Positions 54,713 through 62,469 of a stretch of 64,000 bases of DNA are shown in pieces. The stretch comes from Pseudarthrobacter sp. PS3-L1 (GTDB lineage: Bacteria; Actinomycetota; Actinomycetes; Actinomycetales; Micrococcaceae). The stretch is taken from contig NZ_JASISU010000001.1 of the NCBI RefSeq assembly GCF_030063285.1, forward strand, positions 806,001 to 870,000, written 5' to 3'. Positions within the stretch are counted from its first letter, which is position 1. Each line of letters starts with the position of its first letter. Under the pieces are notes generated by a model that did no database searches, was not told where the DNA came from, and worked only from the letters and a program-made list of their open reading frames with translations. The translations under genes and the position numbers were made by a program.

Positions 54713-55899
54713 GCGACACGGACACAGGTACTCAAGACAGCGCACCACTGAGCGCTCCAGCTGAGTCCGCGTCCGCACCTGACTCAGTGGCACCCGCCGT
54801 TCTGGTCGAGCCCCCTATCCCAACTCCTCCTCCGGCGACGTCGTCCATGGCAACGCTGACGCCAGAACGCCTGGCCGCCAAGGCCCTGGAAGCCAGGCTG
54901 CTGGGCGGCGAGCGCAAACTACGGCGCCGCGAAGTCGCTGCTGGCGCAGGGCTATCGCTGCTCTCGGCCAGGAAACTTTGGCGCGCCCTGGGGTTTCCCA
55001 ACTACAGCGACGAGGACGTTGCGTTCACGGAGCGTGACCAGGAGGCGTTGGGAACTGTGGTGGATCTGGTCCGCACGGAAATGCTGACGGAAGAGGCTGC
55101 CATCTCAGTGACCCGGGCAATTGGCCAGATGACGGACCGCATGGTGGTCTGGCAGATTGAAGCCCTGATTGAGGACATGGTCCATGAGCAGGGGGTCACT
55201 GATGCAGTGGCCCGGAAGCAGCTTGTCAACGATCTCCCAGCCCTGGTTGATGCGCTCCAGGACATGCTTGTGTACTCGTGGCGCCGCCAACTGAACGCTG
55301 GCGTGCAGCGGCTTGCGGTCCGCGCCGAAGCAGGGCTGCAGGCCAGCGAAGAGGGCCGCGAGGGTGATGAGGACGATGCTCCGTTGCCGCTGGCTCGGGC
55401 TGTCGGCTTTGCTGACCTTGTCTCCTACACCAGCCTCTCGAGGCGCATGAATGAAAAGACCTTGGCACGCCTGGTCCAGCGTTTCGAGAACAAGTGCGCT
55501 GAGATCATCTCCGTGGGTGGTGGGCGCCTGGTCAAGACTGTGGGTGACGAGGTGCTCTACATCGCAGAGACGCCTGCTGCGGGAGCCGAGATTTCCCTGG
55601 CGCTCGCCCAGGCGTTTACCGACGATGAGATTCTGCCAGAGGCGCGCGTGGCCATGGTGTGGGGCCGGGTCCTTTCCCGGCTCGGTGACATCTACGGCCC
55701 AACAGTCAACCTGGCCGCACGGCTAACCAGCCTCGCGGATCCTGGAACAGTCCTTATTGACTCCATGACGGCTGCGGCGTTGCACCAGGACGAGCGGTTT
55801 GTGCTGGAACCGCTGCCTGCCGAAAATGTGCGTGGGTTTGGCGAGATCCTGCCGGTCCGCCTGGTGCGTGGCCTGGGCAAGGGCCTGATCCTCGACTGA
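54709..55899 (+). CDS. Class III adenylate/guanylate cyclase with Rv1264-type regulatory domain
   Basis: A ~396-residue soluble cyclase. The C-terminal catalytic domain has FADLVSYTSLSRR (first metal Asp, ~235), LVKTVGDEVLYIAE (second metal Asp, ~278) and GDIYGPTVNLAARLTSLA with the transition-state Asn/Arg (~326-336). The ~200-residue N-terminal helical domain (RRREVAAGAGLSLLSARKLW to DMLVYSWRRQLNAG) resembles the pH-responsive autoinhibitory domain of Mycobacterium Rv1264. Position 54700 is an in-frame GTG, but ATG 54709, after GAGAGAAGGTGGAG, is better. The start overlaps the PH-domain gene stop. Confidence 0.93.
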   Translation: MSDTDTGTQDSAPLSAPAESASAPDSVAPAVLVEPPIPTPPPATSSMATLTPERLAAKALEARLLGGERKLRRREVAAGAGLSLLSARKLWRALGFPNYSDEDVAFTERDQEALGTVVDLVRTEMLTEEAAISVTRAIGQMTDRMVVWQIEALIEDMVHEQGVTDAVARKQLVNDLPALVDALQDMLVYSWRRQLNAGVQRLAVRAEAGLQASEEGREGDEDDAPLPLARAVGFADLVSYTSLSRRMNEKTLARLVQRFENKCAEIISVGGGRLVKTVGDEVLYIAETPAAGAEISLALAQAFTDDEILPEARVAMVWGRVLSRLGDIYGPTVNLAARLTSLADPGTVLIDSMTAAALHQDERFVLEPLPAENVRGFGEILPVRLVRGLGKGLILD

Positions 55900-55957
55900 T
55901 CCGCTGTGAATGCGGCGCAGCTGCTGTCTCGCCAGCCAAGATCGCAGTGGTCAGCAC

Positions 55958-55993
55958 TGTTTGTCCAGTTGTTTGTCCAGTTGTTTGTCTAAC
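55958..55993. repeat. Three 12-bp tandem repeats upstream of the Ig/Fn3 gene
   Basis: Two exact copies of TGTTTGTCCAGT and one diverged copy (TGTTTGTCTAAC) in tandem, about 77 bp upstream of the surface-protein ATG. Regular spacing of about one helical turn suggests a multimeric regulator site, or simple slippage. Confidence 0.6.
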
Positions 55994-56069
55994 GGGATAG
56001 AGTTGTGTCCGGGCCTAGTCGCCAACCACCACCTGGCCTTCAGCCGATACTTTCCTGGGAGCACACCGC

Positions 56070-59000
56070 ATGAAAATGCCCGCTATGTCGCGCCGCAAAG
56101 GCCGCACCGGCGACCAGGGTTCAGCGCCCTCCTCCAGACGCGTCCCCTCCTGGCTGACCCCTGCCGCTTTTGTGGGTGTGGTGGGTTTTTTGGTGGCTGG
56201 TGCTGTGTTGTATCCGGGGTTCAGGTCCGCTGAGGTGGAGTTGAATGATGGGGGTGTGTGGGTGGTGTCGAAGTCGAAGAATGCTGTGGGGCGGTTGAAT
56301 TATCCGTCGCGGGTGTTGGATGGGGCGGTGACTCCGGCGTCGACGTCCTTTGATGTGTTGCAGAGTGGTGGGGATGTTTTTGTTGATGATGGTTCTGGTT
56401 CGACGTTGAATCAGGTTTCGTCGGCGCAGATGAGTTTGGGTGGGGATCAGCAGTTGCCGTCGTCGTCGTCGGTGAGTTTTGGTTCGGATGTTCTTTCTGT
56501 CAGTGATGCGGTGTCGGGGAAGGTGTGGGCGGTGCGGGCGTCGTCCGTGTCGGGGTTTGATGAGGAGTCTTCGGAGCCGGTGGTGGAGGCTTCGGCGGGT
56601 GTGGTTTCTGTGGTTGGTGTTGATGATTCGGTGTATTCGGTGGATCCGGGTGCTGGGTCGGTGACGCGCACTGTGGTTGATGGCAGTGGTGTGGTGGTTT
56701 CTTCTGATGTGCAGGTGTGGGATGCGTTGAAGGGGGTTTCGGATGTGCAGGTTTCTGTTGTGGGGGATAGTCCTGTTGTTTTTGAGGCGTTGACGGGGCG
56801 GTTGTTTTTGGCGGGGGGCAGGGTTGTTGATGTTCCGCAGGGTCGTGATGGGAAGCTTCAGGGGGCTGGGCCGGAGAGTGGTTTTGTTGCGGTGGGGACT
56901 ACTCGTGCGTTGGTGAAGGTTTCGTTGGATGGTTCTGGTGTTGTGTCGGTGGGGTTTGGGGGTGAGGGTGTTCCTGCGGCGCCTGTGCAGTTGGGTGGGT
57001 GTGTGCATGGGGCGTGGTCTGGGGCGAATAAGTATGTTCGGGATTGTGGTGATGATGCCGATGATAAGAGTGTTGATGTTCCGAAGGCGAGTGCGTCGCC
57101 GTCGTATGTTTTTCGGGTGAATCGGGATGTGGTGGTCCTCAATGATGTGAATTCGGGGAATGTGTGGCTGGTGAACCAGAACATGCAGCTCGTAAATAAC
57201 TGGGACGAGGTCATTCCACCCAAGGAAACGTCCGACGACGCCGAAAAAGACTCAGCGGACGAAGTCCAGCAAACGATTCTGCCGGACCGCACCAAACCAA
57301 ACAGTCCGCCGGTCACGAAACCTGACACGTTTGGTGTTCGCGCGGGCAAAACGACGATCCTGCCGGTCCTGGACAACGACACGGACCCGGACGGTGACAT
57401 CCTCACCGTCCGGCAACCTGGGCAGATCCGCTCCGGAACGCTGTCCACGATTTACGGTGACACTGGTTTCCAGGTGGAAGTGCCAGCTGATAAGACTGGC
57501 AGTGATTCATTCGAGTACACAGTTGATGATGGCCGTGGACTGTCCTCTTCCGGGACTGTCGAGCTCAAAATTGTGCCGCCCAGCGAGAACACCGCGCCCG
57601 TGCAGAAACCCAGCCGGGACACCACCCTGGTGGTTCAGCAGGGTAAATCGGTGACGCAGAACATCCTCCCGTCCTGGATCGATCCGGACGGTGACGACCT
57701 ATTTGCTGTCGCCGCCTCCAGCCCCGACGGTCTCGACCAGGTCCGCATCCGTCCGGACGGGCAGCTGACCTTCCAGGACTCCGGGACTGTCCCCGGCCGG
57801 AAAATCCTCACGGTGGGTATCTCGGATGGACAGGCCACCACCGAAGGCCAGATTACGGTGGACGTCCGAGCTGCAGGAGCGCTGCCACCTATCGCAACGG
57901 CCGATCACGTAGTTGCCGTGGCTGGAGTCGAGACGGTAATTTCCCCGCTCAAGAATGACCTCGATCCGCAGGGAGGAGCCCTGCGGCTGGCACAGGCAAC
58001 CTCTGATGGGCAATCGACGGTGACCATCGGCGCCGACCAGCAGACGTTCACCTTTGCCTCTGATGCCCAGGGCACCCACTATGTTGAATACCTGGGGACC
58101 AACGGCCCTGCCAGCGCCCAGCAACTGGTGCGTGTCGACGTCGTCGCAGGAAACAGCGAGGGAGCCCCCGTTGCGGTGCGCGATATTGCCCTGCTGCCCA
58201 CGGGCGGCAACGTCCTGGTCGATGTCCTCGGTAACGACTCCGACCCATCTGGCGGTGTCCTGGTGGTGCAGTCGGTGACAGCGGATTCCTCGTTGCCCGT
58301 GAGCGTGTCGGTGGTGGACCATTCGGTGGTCCGCATCACCGATGTCCGTGCAGAAGGCCAGCTGACCATGAAGTACACCATCTCCAACGGCAGGGCCTCG
58401 GCGGTAGGGGAGCTCGCAATCGTCGTGGTACCGGCTCCCACCAAACTGCAGGCTCCGCAAGCCAAACCCGATGAGGCCATTGTGCGAGCTGGTGATGTTG
58501 TTACGATCCCGGTGCTGGACAATGACGCAGACCCCAATGGTGGAAACCTGACGCTGCTCCCCGAACTCGCCCAGCAGCCGGCGGACGGTGACGGACGGAT
58601 GTTCGTTGCCGGCGACCACGTACGTTTCATTGCAGGTGAGTCAGCAAAAACTGTCTATGCCATCTACAAGGTCCAGAATGAGTCCGGACAGGTGGACTCA
58701 CAGCAGGTCACTATCAGGATCCTGGCGCGCGACGACGCAAGCAACGCGCGCCCGGAGCCCAGGAACCTGACGGGTCGCGTGGTTTCCGGCATGGGCGTCA
58801 AGATTCCGGTTCCCCTGGATGGCATTGATCCAGACGGTGACTCTGTGCAGCTGATTGGGATTGACAAGGCCGCAGCCCGTGGCACGGCGGTGGTGCGCGA
58901 TGGGTATCTTGAGTACACGGCGGCTGGAAATGGTGCCGGTACAGATACTTTTACCTACCGGGTCCGTGACCGCATTGGCGCGGAGAACACTGGCACGGTG

Positions 59001-62000
59001 ATTGTTGGCGTAGCACCGCCCGAGGCGCTCAATCAGAAACCCATTGCTGTTGACGACGCGGTGGATGTCCGGCCCGGTCGGAACGTCGCAGTGGAAGCGC
59101 TGGCCAACGATTCAGACCCTGACGGAGATCCTATTTCCCTGCTGGTGGACGGTTTCGAAGCAAAACCGGAACTCGGGGTAGACGTGGTTGACGGGGCGAA
59201 GGTGCTCTTCACCGCTCCGGAGGCAGCTGGTTATGAGTCCATCCGCTACCAGATCCAGGACGACAAAAAAGCCCAGGGGAGCGCCGTAGTCCGGATTCGG
59301 GTCAGCCCGGATGCCGAGCTGAAGCGGCCCGAAGCCAAGGACGATAGGGTCACCCTTGCGGAGACCCTCGGTAAGAGTGCCGTTGATGTTCCCGTGCTCA
59401 AGAACGACTCAGACGCAGATGGTGTTGCCGCCGAGCTCTCCATCTCGCTTCCGGAAGCCAACACCAATGCGCGCGTGGGTACGGCAGGGAACATCCTGGT
59501 GGATCTCACTCCTGAGGATCAGCTCATCCCTTACACAGTGACAGACGCCGATGGCCTGAATTCAACAGCCATTATGTGGATCCCGGGTCAGGGTGCGCAG
59601 TATCCCACGCTCTCAAACACCGAAACCGTCGAGGTCATGGCTGGAAAGGACGTCACGCTCAGTCTCTCTGACTACGTCCGTGTCCGGGATGGCAGAAAGC
59701 CGCGGATCACGGTTGCCGACTCCGTCACGGTGCTGGGAGGATCCCCTGACAGCGTCATCACCGGCGAGGGCGACGGTCTTCGCTACGCGGCCCAGGCAGG
59801 TTACGCCGGGCCTGGCTCCATCACGTTTGAGGTCACTGACGGCAACGGCCCCGATGACGCCGAAGGGCTCAAATCCACCCTGGTGATCATGACCAGAGTG
59901 ATCCCCGACCCTGCGGAAGCCAACACGCCACCAACGTTCCGCGGCGCCTCAGTGGATATTCCAAAGACGGAGGAGGCCAGGCTGGATCTGGCTCCGCTGG
60001 CGGCTGACGTGGATGAACGCGACAAGAACAGCCTTAGCTTCGAACTGGACCAGACGTTGCCACCGGGCTTCACTGCTCGACTCGATGGCACGGTGCTCAC
60101 CCTGGGTGCAGAGAACTCTGTGGGCGTTGGCGTCAGTGGCGCCCTGCAGGTCCGGGTGACTGACGGCCGATCACCGGCCGTCTCCGCGACAATCCAGGTC
60201 CGTCAGGTTGCGTCCAACCGACCCATGCCGGTAGCCAACGACGATGTCCTGGACAGGGCGAATGCCGGCAAGACCGAGACCGTCAACGTGCTGGGTAACG
60301 ATTTCAACCCCTTTGCCGACACTCCGCTGCGCATTGTGGGTGCCAGCGTGGAAACGGGCGAGGCTCAGGGGCAGCCCGTGGTCGAAGGTGATTCCATCAC
60401 CGTCACGCCAGCTGAAGGATCCAAGGGTGTTCTGGTGGTCCGCTACACGGTGGCAGACAAGACAGGTGATCTTTCACGCCAGGTTGACGGCCGGTTGCGC
60501 CTTACCGTGCGCGACGCTCCCGATGCGCCGTCTGCGCCGACGGCAACGGATGTCCGCAGTCGCACGGCTGTGCTCAAGTGGGCGCCGCCGTCGGATAACG
60601 GTGCTCCGATCACCAAGTACACTGTCGCATCAAACAACGGGTTCACGCAGGACTGCGACACCACCACATGTACCCTCAACGGGCTCACCAACAATGTGAA
60701 GTATGTCTTCACCGTGACCGCAACAAACGAGGTGGGCGAATCCCCCGTATCGTCAGCCTCCAACGAGATCAGGCCGGATGAGAAGCCCTCGCCGCCCCAG
60801 GCCCCCAACGTCAAAGCCGGTGACGGGGACATGGCGATCTCCTGGCCAGCCGCCACGACCGAGGGTTCACCGGTGAAATCCTACAATCTAGAGATTTCCC
60901 CGCCGCCGTCATCTGGTGTTGCGGTAAAGAGTGACATTGCAGGCCTCACCTATACCTGGCAAGGCCTGACCAACGGCGTGAAGTACAAAGTCCGTGCGCA
61001 GGCCGTAAATGAGCTGGGGCCCTCTGAATGGGGCACCTACTCGGTAGAGGACAACCCAGCAGGGGTCCCGGCTGCACCGGCTGCTCCAGCGACGTCCGTG
61101 GCCGCATCCGTCGGTAGCTCCAACCAGCTCCAGGTTTCCTGGGACCAGCCCACCACCAATGGCGATCCCATCAGAAACTACTACGTCACGATGAGTGGAG
61201 GCAGCGGTGGACCCCAGACGCAGGTGGTCCCCGGATCTGTCCGTTCCGCTGTCTTCACCGCCACCAACTCCGAAGCGGCCTACACGTTTACTGTGCAGGC
61301 CGACAACAAGGCAGGCAAGGGGGCCGTCAGCAACGCTTCGGCGCCACGGCGCGCCACCGGAAAGCTGGGCCAGGTAACGGGTGTCTCAGCGACTCCTGCC
61401 AACACAGATGCTGCTGGGCGCCAGATCGCTGTGACCTTCAACAATCTTTCTGCGGCGCAGCGCAATGGCTCTTCTCCCGGTGAAATCAGCTACCGGTACA
61501 ACGCCGGTGGAAAGTCAGGCCCGGTCAGCAGCGGTGACGTCATCGGCGGATTGACCAATGGCAAGGCTGTCAGCGTCACCATCACGGCTGTTTCGAGCGT
61601 GGCACCGAGTGCCGACGCCAGTGCACCCTCGGCCGTAACACCGTTCGGCTCGCCGGGTACGCCCGCGGCCTCGGGCACCGATGGTGCCACCAATGATCAG
61701 AGCGTGGGCTTCACCTGGTCATCGCCGGCCACGTCCACCAATGACGTGGCCACCACCAAAATCAAGATTGATGGCGGGGCCTGGGAAGCTGTCGCCGCGT
61801 CCGGGTCTCGGACCATTAACACCGGCGGCTGGCAGGTCTCCCGAACCATCTCGGTGCAGACGTTCAATTCACTGGGTACTGGGAGCGCTGTGACAACGGC
61901 GACAGCGACCTCTGGCAAGCAGGGGTCGTGGGAAACCAGGATCAAAACTTCCGACCCGAAATTTGAGAGAACCTGCACCTACACCCAGGGCGGCTCAAAT

Positions 62001-62246
62001 TACCGTCCCACGCCTGACTTTGACTGTGACGGTGTCAACAGCAACAATCCGCCCTGGTTCTACAAGAGCAGCCAGGACTTGATTGTCGTGCAGTGCTACA
62101 TCGACCAGGATGACAACTGGTCGGGCTTGGGCGTTGTTCGATGGTGGCGCGTCGAACCCGGCTCGGCCCGCAACGTGGGGCGGTACGTCATTGCAGGGCA
62201 CACCACGTTGCCTGACCCTGCAGGTCTTGGTGCGCCGAGGTGCTGA
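56070..62246 (+). CDS. Giant surface protein with Ig/cadherin-like and Fn3 repeats
   Basis: A 2058-residue protein: basic cytoplasmic N-terminus, one transmembrane helix (about 28-51), an N-terminal domain (about 52-400) of beta-propeller-like character, then at least eight tandem Ig/cadherin-like modules. Each has a calcium-loop-like motif such as LDNDTDPDGD, LGNDSDPSGG, LDNDADPNGG or LANDSDPDGD. Three to five fibronectin III-like modules follow (from about 1480, for example VLKWAPPSDNGAPITKY). The C-terminal part (from about 1950) has paired Cys residues. ATG 56070 follows CTGGGAG. Such proteins commonly begin MoxR/DUF58/transglutaminase operons in actinobacteria. A tandem paralogue follows. 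The region 56164-57223 has anomalous codon usage and is shared with it. Confidence 0.9.
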   Translation: MKMPAMSRRKGRTGDQGSAPSSRRVPSWLTPAAFVGVVGFLVAGAVLYPGFRSAEVELNDGGVWVVSKSKNAVGRLNYPSRVLDGAVTPASTSFDVLQSGGDVFVDDGSGSTLNQVSSAQMSLGGDQQLPSSSSVSFGSDVLSVSDAVSGKVWAVRASSVSGFDEESSEPVVEASAGVVSVVGVDDSVYSVDPGAGSVTRTVVDGSGVVVSSDVQVWDALKGVSDVQVSVVGDSPVVFEALTGRLFLAGGRVVDVPQGRDGKLQGAGPESGFVAVGTTRALVKVSLDGSGVVSVGFGGEGVPAAPVQLGGCVHGAWSGANKYVRDCGDDADDKSVDVPKASASPSYVFRVNRDVVVLNDVNSGNVWLVNQNMQLVNNWDEVIPPKETSDDAEKDSADEVQQTILPDRTKPNSPPVTKPDTFGVRAGKTTILPVLDNDTDPDGDILTVRQPGQIRSGTLSTIYGDTGFQVEVPADKTGSDSFEYTVDDGRGLSSSGTVELKIVPPSENTAPVQKPSRDTTLVVQQGKSVTQNILPSWIDPDGDDLFAVAASSPDGLDQVRIRPDGQLTFQDSGTVPGRKILTVGISDGQATTEGQITVDVRAAGALPPIATADHVVAVAGVETVISPLKNDLDPQGGALRLAQATSDGQSTVTIGADQQTFTFASDAQGTHYVEYLGTNGPASAQQLVRVDVVAGNSEGAPVAVRDIALLPTGGNVLVDVLGNDSDPSGGVLVVQSVTADSSLPVSVSVVDHSVVRITDVRAEGQLTMKYTISNGRASAVGELAIVVVPAPTKLQAPQAKPDEAIVRAGDVVTIPVLDNDADPNGGNLTLLPELAQQPADGDGRMFVAGDHVRFIAGESAKTVYAIYKVQNESGQVDSQQVTIRILARDDASNARPEPRNLTGRVVSGMGVKIPVPLDGIDPDGDSVQLIGIDKAAARGTAVVRDGYLEYTAAGNGAGTDTFTYRVRDRIGAENTGTVIVGVAPPEALNQKPIAVDDAVDVRPGRNVAVEALANDSDPDGDPISLLVDGFEAKPELGVDVVDGAKVLFTAPEAAGYESIRYQIQDDKKAQGSAVVRIRVSPDAELKRPEAKDDRVTLAETLGKSAVDVPVLKNDSDADGVAAELSISLPEANTNARVGTAGNILVDLTPEDQLIPYTVTDADGLNSTAIMWIPGQGAQYPTLSNTETVEVMAGKDVTLSLSDYVRVRDGRKPRITVADSVTVLGGSPDSVITGEGDGLRYAAQAGYAGPGSITFEVTDGNGPDDAEGLKSTLVIMTRVIPDPAEANTPPTFRGASVDIPKTEEARLDLAPLAADVDERDKNSLSFELDQTLPPGFTARLDGTVLTLGAENSVGVGVSGALQVRVTDGRSPAVSATIQVRQVASNRPMPVANDDVLDRANAGKTETVNVLGNDFNPFADTPLRIVGASVETGEAQGQPVVEGDSITVTPAEGSKGVLVVRYTVADKTGDLSRQVDGRLRLTVRDAPDAPSAPTATDVRSRTAVLKWAPPSDNGAPITKYTVASNNGFTQDCDTTTCTLNGLTNNVKYVFTVTATNEVGESPVSSASNEIRPDEKPSPPQAPNVKAGDGDMAISWPAATTEGSPVKSYNLEISPPPSSGVAVKSDIAGLTYTWQGLTNGVKYKVRAQAVNELGPSEWGTYSVEDNPAGVPAAPAAPATSVAASVGSSNQLQVSWDQPTTNGDPIRNYYVTMSGGSGGPQTQVVPGSVRSAVFTATNSEAAYTFTVQADNKAGKGAVSNASAPRRATGKLGQVTGVSATPANTDAAGRQIAVTFNNLSAAQRNGSSPGEISYRYNAGGKSGPVSSGDVIGGLTNGKAVSVTITAVSSVAPSADASAPSAVTPFGSPGTPAASGTDGATNDQSVGFTWSSPATSTNDVATTKIKIDGGAWEAVAASGSRTINTGGWQVSRTISVQTFNSLGTGSAVTTATATSGKQGSWETRIKTSDPKFERTCTYTQGGSNYRPTPDFDCDGVNSNNPPWFYKSSQDLIVVQCYIDQDDNWSGLGVVRWWRVEPGSARNVGRYVIAGHTTLPDPAGLGAPRC
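56164..57223 (+). repeat. 1,060-bp duplicated block, copy 1 (anomalous codons)
   Basis: This block matches 62540-63599 at a constant offset of 6,376 bp, and I found no mismatch in the blocks I compared. Boundaries: the base before is G here and A in copy 2; the base after is G here and A there. It encodes the transmembrane end and N-terminal domain. By hand count, 9 of 324 codons (56166-57137) end in C and none in A; Leu is TTG (two CTT, no CTG). Confidence 0.9.
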
Positions 62247-62469
62247 GTGAAGCGGAGTGTGCCTTTGACCAGTGAGTTTATAAATTTGTTGGTGAATTCG
62301 GCTATAGTCGATCGCGGCTCAGATGGGCGAGGGTAGGGGATGGGGAGCGCTGCCCATCGTGCCCCGGGTTTTTGATGGTTATGCTGGCGTGGGGCTGGGG
62401 GCTTGCTGCCTGTGAACCATGACATTTTCGTTGCCGGGGGGACGGCTGAAATTTTGAGGAATCAACACT
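62247..62469 (+). other. Intergenic region between the tandem surface-protein genes
   Basis: 223 bp with an AT-rich stretch near 62278-62300 and a -10-like TATAGT at 62303-62308, but no convincing -35. The second paralogue starts at GTG 62470 after GAGGA. There is no obvious terminator, so a separate promoter is possible but unproven. Confidence 0.5.

Noticed and set aside
56121..57008. 295-residue minus-strand open frame, His/Arg/Thr-rich, and its copy at 62476-63384
   Set aside because: It is a shadow created by the G/T-rich codons of the opposite gene; composition is unlike any protein and there is no ribosome binding site.
56164..57223. Diversity-generating retroelement target region
   Set aside because: DGRs mutate A positions and need a reverse transcriptase with an unequal template copy; here the two copies appear identical and no reverse transcriptase is present in the window.
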